Positions 33,448-42,720 of a stretch of DNA of 64,000 nt are shown here, piece after piece. The notes beneath the pieces are model-generated. The model saw only the letters and a list, made by a program, of their open reading frames with translations. It made no database searches and had not been told where the DNA came from. The translations under genes were made by a program, and so were the position numbers. Each line of letters begins with the position of its first letter. Positions within the stretch are counted from its first letter, which is position 1. Origin of the DNA: UBA995 sp035477115 (GTDB taxonomy: Bacteria; Bacillota; Sulfobacillia; UBA995); the NCBI GenBank assembly GCA_035477115.1, contig DATIKW010000019.1:15100-79099 (forward strand), in the 5' to 3' direction.

Positions 33448-35144
33448 CGCCGGAAACTTTGCGCAGTCTGATCGCCGGTGGCGAAACTCTGGATGTCGAG
33501 TTCAAGGGTGAGGAGAGAGGTCGCTTCTCCGACCGCGAGTTGGTCGAGACGGTGGTGTGCCTGGCCAACCGCCCCAACTCCCATCCAGCCTGGTTATTGG
33601 TCGGTGTCGAGGACGATGGCCGGGTTACGGGGGCGCGCCCTCGTCACGAGAGCGGGCGCACCGAGCCGGCTCGCCTGATGGCCATGGTCTCCAGTCGGAC
33701 GCGTCCGTCTCTGACCATACGCGTGCACCTGATCTCCATCGAGGGTAAAGAGGTGCTGGCCATCGAGGTCCCGCCCAGCCGCATCCCGGTCGGCACGGCC
33801 GACGGGTACTATCTGCGCCGCGCTATCGGTGGTGACGCCCGTCCGGCGTGTGTGCCCATGCACTTTCACGAGATGCAGGCCCACCAGGTTGACCGCGGCC
33901 TGCTCGACTACTCCGCGCTGGTTGTCCACGGAGCCCGGTGGGAAGACCTCGACCCGCTGGAACTCGAGCGGCTGCGCCGCAGCATTCGCGAACGGCGCGG
34001 GCGTAGCGACGAGACCCTGTTAGAACTGTCGGACCTGGATCTGGCGAAGGCCCTGGGCTCCGTGGAGGCCAACGGCCACATAACCGCCGTGCGAGTGCTC
34101 GGGCTCCTGCTTTTCGGCAGGGAGGAAGCGCTGCGCCAGCACCTGCCGGCGCACGAAGTGGCCTTCCAGGTGTTGCATGGTCAGGCAGTAGAGGTCAATG
34201 ACTTCTTCCGCTGGCCTCTCTTGCGCGTGATGGAGGAGATCGAGGCTCGCTTCCGAGCCCGCAACCGGGAGCAGGAGATGCTCGTAGGCATGCTGCGCAT
34301 TGGCGTGCCCGACTACCCGCCGGCCGCCCTGCGTGAAGGCGTGGCCAACGCGTTGATCCATCGCGACTATACGCGGCTGGGTGCGGTTCACGTCCAGTGG
34401 CACGACGATCGCCTCGAAATCTCCAACCCCGGCGGCTTCCCTGAAGGGGTGCGACTGGATAACCTGCTGGTGACCGCCCCGCGCCCGCGCAACCCCTTGC
34501 TGGCTGATGCCTTCAAGCGTGCCGGCATTGTCGAGCGCACCGCCCGCGGGATCGATACCATCTTCTACGAGCAGCTGCGCAACGGTCGCCCTGCACCCTC
34601 CTATGCGCGCAGCGATGCGACGGGGGTTGTTCTGGCGCTTCCCGGCGGCCAGGCAAGCCTGGACTTCGTGCGCCTGGTGGTCGAGGAGGGGCAGGCCGGG
34701 CGAACCCTGCGCTTGGACGAGTTGCTCGTGATCAACGTCCTGCGGCAGCAACGCGTGCTCACGACGGACGATGCCGCCCGACTAATCCAGAAACCGGCCG
34801 ACGAAGCCCGTGCGGTGCTGAACCGTCTGGTGGAAGCAGGATTAGTGGAAGCCCGAGGAGAGAAAAGGGGCCGCGGCTGGCATCTCTCCGCCGCCACGTA
34901 CCGGCGACTTGGCGACAAGGCGGCCTACGTGCATCAGCGCGGGTTCGAGCCGCTGCAGCAGGAGCAGATGGTGCTGCAGTACGTGGAGAAACATGGGCGG
35001 ATCACCCGCAGGGAGGCGGCGGAACTCTGCCGCATAGGACCTCATCAAGCTTCACGGCTTCTCGTCCGCCTGGTCAAGGACGGCCGGTTGGGTCGGCATG
35101 GCACGGGCAAGGGCACGCGGTATGAGCGGCGGCCCAAAATATGA
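33444..35144 (+). CDS. AlbA_2/Schlafen-type regulator with GHKL ATPase-like and winged-helix domains
   Basis: The 566-residue protein has an N-terminal AlbA_2 domain (ETLDVEFKGEERGRFSDRE, WLLVGVEDDGRVTG), a HATPase_c_4-like region (AALREGVANALIHRDYTRLG, LEISNPGGFPEGV, GRGID-like ARGIDTIFYEQ) and two winged-helix segments at the C terminus (about 435-565). Such proteins are annotated as putative transcriptional regulators or RecG-like ATP-binding proteins. The ATGA overlap with the ABC exporter gene suggests that it controls or assists that exporter. DNA binding is inferred from the domains. Confidence 0.8.
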   Translation: MTPETLRSLIAGGETLDVEFKGEERGRFSDRELVETVVCLANRPNSHPAWLLVGVEDDGRVTGARPRHESGRTEPARLMAMVSSRTRPSLTIRVHLISIEGKEVLAIEVPPSRIPVGTADGYYLRRAIGGDARPACVPMHFHEMQAHQVDRGLLDYSALVVHGARWEDLDPLELERLRRSIRERRGRSDETLLELSDLDLAKALGSVEANGHITAVRVLGLLLFGREEALRQHLPAHEVAFQVLHGQAVEVNDFFRWPLLRVMEEIEARFRARNREQEMLVGMLRIGVPDYPPAALREGVANALIHRDYTRLGAVHVQWHDDRLEISNPGGFPEGVRLDNLLVTAPRPRNPLLADAFKRAGIVERTARGIDTIFYEQLRNGRPAPSYARSDATGVVLALPGGQASLDFVRLVVEEGQAGRTLRLDELLVINVLRQQRVLTTDDAARLIQKPADEARAVLNRLVEAGLVEARGEKRGRGWHLSAATYRRLGDKAAYVHQRGFEPLQQEQMVLQYVEKHGRITRREAAELCRIGPHQASRLLVRLVKDGRLGRHGTGKGTRYERRPKI

Positions 35145-35231
35145 GCGCGCTCGTAAGCATGGGGAGATCGCTCGTAAATATGAGCGACGCGCGAAAATCG
35201 TAGCAGCAGGACAAGGCGGCCTGGCGAACGA

Positions 35232-35261
35232 TTGACCGCCTTCGCGCCACCGTGCTATAAT
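35232..35261 (+). promoter_or_regulatory. Sigma-A-type promoter of the ileS leader
   Basis: TTGACC (35232-35237), an 18-base spacer and a perfect TATAAT (35256-35261). Transcription should start near 35268, about 290 bases before ileS. Confidence 0.85.
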
Positions 35262-35267
35262 CCTGAC

Positions 35268-35558
35268 CATAGCAGCCAAGGCGAGGATGGGGACTTCCGG
35301 CGGCCACGACGGCCCCAGCGAGCCCGCGCCGGTGGAAGGCGGGCGCCGTATCCAGCCGGGACATCGCCCCGGAGCCGCAAACCGAACGCACTCGGTGCCA
35401 GTAGGCTTTGCCGGACGCCCCCCGTTAGCCGGGCCGGGTATCGCCTTGCGAGGCCGTACCCGCAAAGGTGGCCGGCGTCGTTCGCCGGCAGCAAGGGTGG
35501 TAAGGCGAGAGGACCCTCGTCCCCTGGGCGAGGGTCCTCCTATCGGGGAGGGACTTCC
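35268..35558 (+). promoter_or_regulatory. T-box leader (tRNA-Ile sensing) of ileS
   Basis: The leader contains the T-box core AAGGGTGGTAAGGCG (35493-35507), whose TGGT can pair with the tRNA ACCA end (discriminator A, as in tRNA-Ile). A 10-bp hairpin (AGGACCCTCG, 35510-35519, with its complement) follows. No T-run follows the hairpin. Its 3' side carries CCTCC (35536-35540), which can pair with GGAGG (35547-35551) in the ileS SD. This points to translational rather than transcriptional control. Candidate Ile specifier codons ATC are at 35350 and 35440; I could not settle which. Confidence 0.75.
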
Positions 35559-38500
35559 ATGTTCACGAGAGTGCCGGCCAGGATCGATTATCCGGAGATG
35601 GAAGAGCGGGTGTTGACTTTCTGGCGGGAGCACCGGATCTTCGAGCGCAGCGTGGCCGAGCGGGCGGGAGCGCCCCCCTTCGTCTTCTATGAAGGCCCGC
35701 CGACCGCCAACGGCCTCCCCCACATCGGCCATATCATCCCCCGCACCCTCAAGGACCTCATCCCCCGCTACCAGACGATGCGGGGCCGCCAGGTCATCCG
35801 TAAAGCGGGCTGGGACACCCACGGGCTGCCGGTGGAACTGGAAGTGGAGAAGGCACTGGGCCTCAGCGGCAAGGAAGACATCGAACGCTTTGGCGTCGAA
35901 CGCTTCATCGAGGAGTGCAAGAAGAGCGTCTTCACCTACGAGCGGGAATGGGTGCGGCTGACGGAACGCATAGGGTTCTGGCTGGACCTCGAAAACGCTT
36001 ATGTCACTTACCACCAGGACTACATGGAGTCGGTGTGGTGGGCCCTGAAGGAGATCCACCAGCGGGGCCTCTTATACCAGGGCCATCGCATCGTCCCTTA
36101 CTGCCCGCGGTGCGGCACTGCCGTTTCCAGTCACGAGGTCGCCCTGGGTTACGCCGAGGTCGATGACCCGTCGGTGGTGGTGAAGTTCGCGATCGCGGGC
36201 GGGGTGCCGGCGGCATTTCCCGGGACCTGGCCGTCCGACCGCCCCGCAGCTTTCCTGGTGTGGACGACCACGCCCTGGACCCTGCCGAGCAATGCCGGCC
36301 TCGCCGTGAACCCGGAGGCCGAGTACGTCCTCGTGGACTCCGACGGCGACTGCCTCATACTGGCCGCGGCCCTCGCCGAGAAGGTGCTCCGGCCCGGCTA
36401 TCGCGTGCTGGCCACCGCCCGGGGAAGGGAGATGGTCGGCCTTCGCTACCGGCCGCCTTTCTCCTTCTTCGCGGACCACGGCGAGGATGGCGCCAGCGCC
36501 TTCACGGTATTGCCGGGAGACTTCGTCAACCTCGACGAAGGGACAGGCGTGGTGCACCTGGCCCCTGCCTTCGGGGAAGACGACATGCGCCTCGGGGCTG
36601 AATACGGGCTGCCCGTATTCCAGCCGGTGGACGCCCGCGGCCGCTTCACCGCCGAGGCCGCCCCCTATCAGGGTTGCTTCGTCAAGGAAGCCGACCCGCT
36701 GATCATCCGGGACCTGTCCCTTGCCGGCCTCCTGTATGGCGAGAGCCGGCACCGGCACACCTATCCCTTCTGCTGGCGCTGTGACAGCCCGCTCCTCTAC
36801 TACGCCCGCCGGGCATGGTTCATCCGCATGACGGCGGTGCGGGACGAGCTGTTGGCCAACAACGAGACGATCAACTGGGTGCCCGAACACCTCCGGCGGG
36901 GTCGCTTCGGCAATTTCCTGGAGAACGTCGTCGACTGGTGCCTCTCCCGGGAGCGCTACTGGGGGACGCCGCTGAACATCTGGATCTGCCGGCAGGAAGG
37001 TTGCCGGACGGAGCATGCGGTCGGCAGCATCGATGAGCTGGCGCGGATGGCCGGCACTCCCTTGCCCGATCCGCTGGACCTGCACCGGCCCTACATCGAC
37101 CGGATCGAGCTGACCTGTCCCGCCTGCGGGGGCATGATGACCCGGGTCCCCGAAGTCATCGATTGCTGGTTCGATGCCGGCGCGATGTTCTTCGCCCAGT
37201 GGCATTACCCGTTCGCCGGCCGGGATACGTTCGCCCGTCAGTTCCCCGCGGACTACATCTGCGAGGCCATCGACCAGACCCGGGGCTGGTTCTACAGCCT
37301 CCTGGCCATCTCCACCCTGTTGTTCGGCCAGTCCTGTTATCGCAGTGTGCTGTGCACGGAGTTCGGCCTGGACGACCAGGGCCAGAAGATGTCCAAGCAC
37401 AAAGGCAATGTCCTCGACCCGTGGACCGTCATCAATGAACAGGGGGCCGACGCCTTGAGGTGGTTCCTGTGCGCCTCCAGCCCCCCCTGGTATCCCAAGC
37501 GCTTCTCGGCCCGGGTCATCGCCGAACACCGGGGCAAGACCATCGACACCTTGTGGAATGTGGTCAGCTTCTTCACCACTTACGCCGAACTCGATGGTTT
37601 CGTACCGGGGCAGCCGATCCCGCCGGCCGAGTTGCCGCCGCTGGACCGCTGGCTGCTATCCCGCCTGCAAGGAGTGGTGGCGGGAGTCCGGCTAAGCCTC
37701 GACCAGCTTGAGATCACGAGCGGGGCACGCCTGCTGGACGGGTTCGTGGATGACCTGTCCAACTGGTACGTGCGGCGAGGGCGGAAGCGCTACTGGAAGA
37801 CGGAAGCGGACCACGACAAGCAGTGTGCCTACCAGACGCTGTGGGAGACCCTCACGACCCTGGCCCGGCTGTTTGCCCCTTACCTGCCTTTCCTGGCCGA
37901 GGAGCTGTACCGGCTGCTGGAGCGGCCGGCACGGCCTGACGGCCCCCCCAGCGTCCACCTGACGGCCTACCCGGAGGTTGAGCCGGACAGGGTGGATGGT
38001 GAACTGGAGGCGGCGATGGCCTCACTCCGGGAGTACGTGAGCCTGGGGCGAGCCGCCCGCAATCGGGCGAGTGTCCGGACCCGCCAGCCGCTGCGCGAAC
38101 TGATCCTGCTCGGCCCCGCGGAAGAGGCCGAACGCCTCCGGCCGCTGTCGGCTCTGCTCGAGGACGAACTGAACGTACGCCAGGTGGGCTGGAGCGCCGA
38201 CCTCCGGGATTACCTCACGGTGCAGCTCAAGCCACGTTTCGACCGGCTGGGACCGCGCCTCGGAGGGCTGGTGCGGGGGGTCCCCGCCGCCCTCGCCGGG
38301 GTGGACGCCGGGGCGGTCGCCGCCGCGCTGGAGTCCGGGCGGAGTGCCGTTTTGGAGCTGGGCGATGATCGGGTAATCCTCGAACCCGGCGACCTCGAGG
38401 TCCGGTGGGAGGAACGGGCGGGCTATTGCGTGGAGCGGGGCCCCGGCCGTTCCGTGGCGCTGAACCTGGAGGTGACCGATGATCTCCTGCTCGAGGGATT

Positions 38501-38756
38501 GGCCCGGGAGTTGGTCAACCGCATCCAGCGCCTGCGCAAGGAAGCCGGTTTCGCGGTGGAGGACCACATCGCCGTCGCCTATCGGGCGGAAGGGGATCTG
38601 GAGCGGGCGATCCGGGAGCATGGCGACTACATCCGCCGCGAGGTCCTGGCGGGCGAATTGGCGGAAGGCGACGGCCCCGATGCCGAGTATTGCCAGGAAC
38701 TGGACGTCGATGGGTTACGGGCCCGCGTAGCGCTGCGCCGCCGGCCGCGCGGCTGA
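35559..38756 (+). CDS. ileS: Isoleucyl-tRNA synthetase, eukaryal-like type (IleS2)
   Basis: The 1065-residue class I synthetase has HIGH at residues 55-58 (NGLPHIGHIIP) and KMSKHKGN at 610-617, a CP1 editing domain (WTTTPWTLPSNAGLAV), and CWFDAGAMFFAQ. The opening FYEGPPTANGLPHIGH and length place it in the IleS2 group. The usual bacterial IleS1 reads PPYANGDIHIGH. ATG 35559 follows GGGGAGGG by 6 bases; the upstream open frame is the T-box leader. Confidence 0.96.
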   Translation: MFTRVPARIDYPEMEERVLTFWREHRIFERSVAERAGAPPFVFYEGPPTANGLPHIGHIIPRTLKDLIPRYQTMRGRQVIRKAGWDTHGLPVELEVEKALGLSGKEDIERFGVERFIEECKKSVFTYEREWVRLTERIGFWLDLENAYVTYHQDYMESVWWALKEIHQRGLLYQGHRIVPYCPRCGTAVSSHEVALGYAEVDDPSVVVKFAIAGGVPAAFPGTWPSDRPAAFLVWTTTPWTLPSNAGLAVNPEAEYVLVDSDGDCLILAAALAEKVLRPGYRVLATARGREMVGLRYRPPFSFFADHGEDGASAFTVLPGDFVNLDEGTGVVHLAPAFGEDDMRLGAEYGLPVFQPVDARGRFTAEAAPYQGCFVKEADPLIIRDLSLAGLLYGESRHRHTYPFCWRCDSPLLYYARRAWFIRMTAVRDELLANNETINWVPEHLRRGRFGNFLENVVDWCLSRERYWGTPLNIWICRQEGCRTEHAVGSIDELARMAGTPLPDPLDLHRPYIDRIELTCPACGGMMTRVPEVIDCWFDAGAMFFAQWHYPFAGRDTFARQFPADYICEAIDQTRGWFYSLLAISTLLFGQSCYRSVLCTEFGLDDQGQKMSKHKGNVLDPWTVINEQGADALRWFLCASSPPWYPKRFSARVIAEHRGKTIDTLWNVVSFFTTYAELDGFVPGQPIPPAELPPLDRWLLSRLQGVVAGVRLSLDQLEITSGARLLDGFVDDLSNWYVRRGRKRYWKTEADHDKQCAYQTLWETLTTLARLFAPYLPFLAEELYRLLERPARPDGPPSVHLTAYPEVEPDRVDGELEAAMASLREYVSLGRAARNRASVRTRQPLRELILLGPAEEAERLRPLSALLEDELNVRQVGWSADLRDYLTVQLKPRFDRLGPRLGGLVRGVPAALAGVDAGAVAAALESGRSAVLELGDDRVILEPGDLEVRWEERAGYCVERGPGRSVALNLEVTDDLLLEGLARELVNRIQRLRKEAGFAVEDHIAVAYRAEGDLERAIREHGDYIRREVLAGELAEGDGPDAEYCQELDVDGLRARVALRRRPRG

Positions 38757-38970
38757 CCGGGGCGGCCACTGGGCAGCATTTGTGGGCTGGTGTTCGGCTG
38801 CGCTCAAGGTGAGTTCGCGGGCGGTCCTGATGGGGAGGTGCTCTTGCGCCCGGGCCGCCCAGCGAGCCGGCGTCCGGCGCACGCTGAATACGGCCTGAAG
38901 AGCCTGCCTCCCGATCGGGACGGCGAGGCCCGACCTCTCATTTCTAAGCGTCGGCTGCTCGGGCGCCGGC
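38757..38970. other. Non-coding stretch after ileS
   Basis: About 210 bases with no gene that I can support on either strand. Short open frames lack SDs and recognisable motifs. It is followed by the repeat cluster at 38974-39095. Confidence 0.5.
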
Positions 38971-38973
38971 GTG

Positions 38974-39002
38974 GCAGGGGCGGGTTCCGAACCCGCCCCT
39001 AC
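38974..39002. repeat. Dispersed palindrome, copy 3
   Basis: Core arms AGGGGCGGGTTC and complement are perfect (38976-39000). The outer GT is changed (GGCAGGGG on the left, CTACC on the right). It is followed within 15 bases by the second repeat module. Confidence 0.9.
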
Positions 39003-39011
39003 CACCAAATG

Positions 39012-39088
39012 GGTCGCGACCCGCGCCACCACGAGAATGAGGTCTGCCGCAACCCGCCGTTTTCATACCCCGTGGTGCTCCACGGGGT
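39012..39088 (+). repeat. Repeat module B, copy next to palindrome 3
   Basis: GGGTCGCGACC, CCACCACGAGAATGAGGTC and a terminal hairpin CCCCGTGG-TGCT-CCACGGGG (39064 onward). It matches 53660-53742 in the same order. Confidence 0.75.
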
Positions 39089-39357
39089 ATGCGGATCTAC
39101 TCGGTGCGAGATACCCCGGTTTACCCCCGGCCTTCACTCACGCCCCATTGCCAATCTTCTGACCTCCCCGGCACGATAACGCCCCGCCGAAACGCCGCAC
39201 GCTGCCGGCAGGACCGAGGAGGTGTTTTAGCGAATTCTCCGTCAAGACACATGCTGCCATTAGGGTAAATACCCGGTTGCTCAGGCAAACGCTGGTTGAT
39301 CGGCGGAGTGCGGGCAGGCTACCAGGCAGGATGATAGCCCGGGGAGAGGACCAGCAC

Positions 39358-40356
39358 GTGCACAGGGTCGCGTTCACCGTCGATACGCACACCATGGGCG
39401 AGCCTACGCGGATCGTGGTGGGTGGAGTTCCCCATATTCCGGGCAGCACCATGGCGGAGAAGAAGGACTACCTGGCCAACGCCATGGATACGCTGCGGTC
39501 ATCCCTGATGCGGGAACCGCGGGGCCACCGGGATATGTTCGGTGCCATCCTCACCGCACCGGTAACGAGGGAGGCCGACCTCGGGATCGTCTTCATGGAT
39601 CCTTCCGGATACTTGAGCATGTGCGGACACGGTACGATGGGCGCGGTAACCGCGGCTTTGGAGACGGGGATCCTGCCGTCCCGGCCCGGGGCCAACTACG
39701 TGGTCCTGGATACCCCGGCCGGACCGGTACGGGCGCTCGCCGAAGTGAGCGGTGACCGGGTGACCGGCGTCACCGTGACGAATGTTCCCGCTTTCCTGTA
39801 CCAGCCGGACGTGCGCCTGCAACTCCCCGGGTACGGCGAGATATTCTTGGACATCGCTTATGGCGGCAGCTTCTTCGCCATCGTGCCGGTGCATCAACTG
39901 GGCGTCGAGATCATCCCGGAGAACAGCGGGCTCCTACGCAGTCTGGGCATGCAAATCCTGCGGGCAGTCGCGGAATGCGTGACCGTGGTCCATCCCCACT
40001 TCCCCCACATCAACTCCGTGGACCTGGTGGAGTTCAGCGGCAGGCCTTTGGCGGGCGGAGATGCCAGGAATGCCGTAGTCTTCGGTAAGTCCCAGTTGGA
40101 CCGGTCCCCCTGCGGCACCGGGACCTGTGCCAAGATGGCCAGCTTGCATGCCCGCGGCCAGCTTGAGTTGGGCAGGGGATTCCTTCACGAGAGCATCATT
40201 GGGACGACCTTCTTGGGCCACCTCCGGCAGGAGACGCGAGTCGGCGATCGCCCGGCGGTCATACCCGAGATCACCGGCCGGGCTTTCATCACCGGCATCC
40301 ACCAGTTCGTCATGGATGGGGGAGATCCGCTGCGGGATGGCCTGACTCTAGATTGA
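39358..40356 (+). CDS. Proline racemase / hydroxyproline epimerase family enzyme
   Basis: The 332-residue protein begins with the family signature VDTHTMGEPTRIVVGG. It has both catalytic cysteines: Cys89 in SMCGHGTMG and Cys252 in SPCGTGT. Two cysteines indicate a racemase/epimerase (proline racemase or 4-hydroxyproline 2-epimerase) rather than the related dehydratases, which replace one with Thr or Ser. GTG 39358 was chosen because it is 8 bases after GGGGAGAGG and gives the family length; ATG 39331 is possible. Genes for amino-acid catabolism follow. The substrate is not determined. Confidence 0.85.
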   Translation: MHRVAFTVDTHTMGEPTRIVVGGVPHIPGSTMAEKKDYLANAMDTLRSSLMREPRGHRDMFGAILTAPVTREADLGIVFMDPSGYLSMCGHGTMGAVTAALETGILPSRPGANYVVLDTPAGPVRALAEVSGDRVTGVTVTNVPAFLYQPDVRLQLPGYGEIFLDIAYGGSFFAIVPVHQLGVEIIPENSGLLRSLGMQILRAVAECVTVVHPHFPHINSVDLVEFSGRPLAGGDARNAVVFGKSQLDRSPCGTGTCAKMASLHARGQLELGRGFLHESIIGTTFLGHLRQETRVGDRPAVIPEITGRAFITGIHQFVMDGGDPLRDGLTLD

Positions 40357-40495
40357 AGGACAGGTGCGGCACACGCGGCATACGAGGAGACGACATGGAG
40401 GGGGGGAGCAGGTTCGAGCATACAGCATCGGGTTCAGGCCGAGCGGGAGAGGAACTGCACCGGAAGGGTCCGATGACTAGGAGGGGTCCTTGACG

Positions 40496-42148
40496 ATGAA
40501 TGCTGGAGTTATACTGGCAGTCGGCTATGCAGCGATCCTCGCCGGGTACAAGTACATGCGCCGACCGGTTGAGAACCTCATGGGCATAGATACGAGCCGC
40601 AAGACCCCCGCCCACGTCCAGTTCGATGGGTTTGACTACGTACCCACCAAGACGGGCGTCCTGTATGGGCATCACTGGATGTCGGTGGCCGGGGCATCCC
40701 CCATCATCGCCGCCATCGTCGGCCTGCAGTGGGGCTGGGTACCGGCGATCCTCTGGATGGTCCTGGGAGTCATATTCCTGGGGGGCATCCACGACTCCCT
40801 GGCCATGCATATCTCGGTGAGGAACAAGGGCGGGACCTACGGCATGGTGTTGACGGAGCTGATGGGCAAAGCCATGGGCATCCTCGGCATCGTCGCCATG
40901 GCTCTGGCCGGGGCGCTGGTCGTATCCATCTTCCTGCCCCTCACGGCCAGCACCCTCCATGCCGCCCCGACCGCTTCCATGGCCACCTGGGGGTACATGC
41001 CGCTGGCTTTCCTGTTTGGCTGGCTGCTATACCGCAGACGCTGGAGCCTGCTTTCCGCCACCGGCCTCACGCTCACCCTGGTGGCGGCGACCGTGGTCAT
41101 CGGCGTCTACGTCCCCATCGCTCTGCCGACGACCACCTGGTTCTGGCTGATGGTCGGCTACGCGGCCCTGACCATGGCCACGCCCATCTGGGTGATGCTG
41201 CAGCCGCGCGACTACCTGAATGCTTTCAAAGTCGGCTTCGTCATCGTCCTCGGCGCCATCGGTCTGCTCATCGGCCGTCCCGCGATGACCCTGCCCGCCT
41301 TCATCACCTGGGAAACCGCCCATGGCTGGCTGTGGCCCATGCTTTTCGTGACCATCTCGTGCGGCGCCGCCACCGGCCTGCACGCGTTCATCTCGGGGGG
41401 CATCACCTCGCGCCAACTGGACAATGAGAAGGATACCCACACCATCGGCTATGGCGGCATGGTCGGGGAGACGGTCATCGCCCTCATGTGCGCCCTCAGC
41501 GTGGCCTCGGTGTTTACCGTGGGCAACATCGGTGACGCCATTCGCGCACCCGGCGTAGCCTTTCCCCAGGCCCTGGCCCGCAACCTGGCTTTCCTTGGGC
41601 TGTCGCCCGAACTGGCGTTCACCCTGGCCAGCTTCACCTTCGCCGGCGTGGTGATCACCACTATGGACACGTACGGGCGGTCCGCCCGTTACGCCATCCA
41701 GGACCTGGGGCGCAACACCATCCTGGCGAATCCCTATGTGGCTTCCGCCTTCCTCCTGGGTTTCGTCCTCCTGTTGTACTTCACAACGCCCTTTGCCCAG
41801 CTGTGGACGGCCCTGGTGGCCGTGGGCTTCCTGGTCCTGGGCATCACTATCCTGGCCACTTTCTACTGGAAGGCGCGGGAGGGGCTGGCCACGAGAGGAT
41901 TGCTGAGTGGCTGGCTCAAAGTGGCGTTCTGGCTGATCGTCGTCACCTCGGGCGGCGCCGGCTCGGTCCTGCTCCGCCGGGCCATCGAACGCGATCAGTG
42001 GATGGCCGCCGGTCTCTTCGCGCTACCCTTGGGCATGCTGTTGCTGACCATCATGGCCGGGCTGAAGTTCTTCCGCAAGGGAGGGATCACGGTTCCCGTC
42101 AAGACTAGCGGCGTAGCCGGGGGAAGCGGAGGCGCGAGCGGCGACTGA
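40496..42148 (+). CDS. CstA-family carbon starvation / peptide-pyruvate transporter
   Basis: The 550-residue protein with about 14-16 hydrophobic segments carries CstA-family hallmarks: the TPAHVQFDGFDYVPTK opening, HHWMSVAGASPIIA, IHDSLAMHISVRNKG, and CGAATGLHAFISGGITSRQL. CstA proteins import peptides or pyruvate under nutrient limitation. ATG 40496 follows AGGAGGGG by about 9 bases. It is about 140 bases after the racemase gene on the same strand, consistent with uptake of amino-acid or organic-acid substrates. Confidence 0.88.
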   Translation: MNAGVILAVGYAAILAGYKYMRRPVENLMGIDTSRKTPAHVQFDGFDYVPTKTGVLYGHHWMSVAGASPIIAAIVGLQWGWVPAILWMVLGVIFLGGIHDSLAMHISVRNKGGTYGMVLTELMGKAMGILGIVAMALAGALVVSIFLPLTASTLHAAPTASMATWGYMPLAFLFGWLLYRRRWSLLSATGLTLTLVAATVVIGVYVPIALPTTTWFWLMVGYAALTMATPIWVMLQPRDYLNAFKVGFVIVLGAIGLLIGRPAMTLPAFITWETAHGWLWPMLFVTISCGAATGLHAFISGGITSRQLDNEKDTHTIGYGGMVGETVIALMCALSVASVFTVGNIGDAIRAPGVAFPQALARNLAFLGLSPELAFTLASFTFAGVVITTMDTYGRSARYAIQDLGRNTILANPYVASAFLLGFVLLLYFTTPFAQLWTALVAVGFLVLGITILATFYWKAREGLATRGLLSGWLKVAFWLIVVTSGGAGSVLLRRAIERDQWMAAGLFALPLGMLLLTIMAGLKFFRKGGITVPVKTSGVAGGSGGASGD

Positions 42149-42252
42149 AGCGCCCTGGCTCAGCATCGACACCGCAAATGCCGGTCGGGAGGCTGCTGCT
42201 GCCTGAGCGGAGCAGCAGCTTCCCGATGACACTCTCCCGGAGGTGGAAGTCA

Positions 42253-42633
42253 GTGTCGGATGAATTCAAACCGAGACTGCGCGAGCTTTTCGCCCGAGCG
42301 CGCTACATGATTCAGGAAGATCTGGCCTTGCCATCCCCGGCCTCGGCTTCGGGCCAACTCGGTCTGTTTGCCGATGCCTTTGCGGCGTTGACCAAGACCC
42401 GCGCCAACGTACTGGTGTTCTGCAAGACCGCTTCCCCAGTGACGGCCGACGAAGTGGCCATGATGGCCGATATGGCCCAGAGGCGCCGGGCCAACGTCGT
42501 CTTGATTCCCCTGGGAGGCCTGGGCGACCGGGTGGAACTGCCCGCGGGTGACACCAACTTCGCCGTGTGGGACCGGAACCAGCTGCTGTCGCTCGGGCGC
42601 AGGCTCGCCTATCCCCTGGACAAGTTCGTGTAG
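42253..42633 (+). CDS. Hypothetical protein of about 126 residues
   Basis: GTG 42253 follows GGAGGTGG by about 7 bases and gives MSDEFKPRLRELFARARYMIQ. The N-terminal half is helical. The C-terminal half alternates beta and alpha with NVLVFCKTASPVTADEVAMM, RANVVLIPLGGLG and YPLDKFV, somewhat like a small Rossmann-like or nuclease-like fold, but I recognise no family. It is followed 87 bases later by the SH3-domain gene. Function unknown. Confidence 0.6.
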   Translation: MSDEFKPRLRELFARARYMIQEDLALPSPASASGQLGLFADAFAALTKTRANVLVFCKTASPVTADEVAMMADMAQRRRANVVLIPLGGLGDRVELPAGDTNFAVWDRNQLLSLGRRLAYPLDKFV

Positions 42634-42720
42634 ACGCAACCTCGGCGGTCGTCCGGGCATGGACGGCGCCTACCGCGCATAGCCATGATGTGGCTCGACG
42701 ATGCGCGGAGGTGGTCGATC

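Noticed and set aside
39277..39357. N-terminal extension of the proline racemase gene
   Set aside because: The extension lacks family similarity. GTG 39358 has the better SD and gives the normal length.
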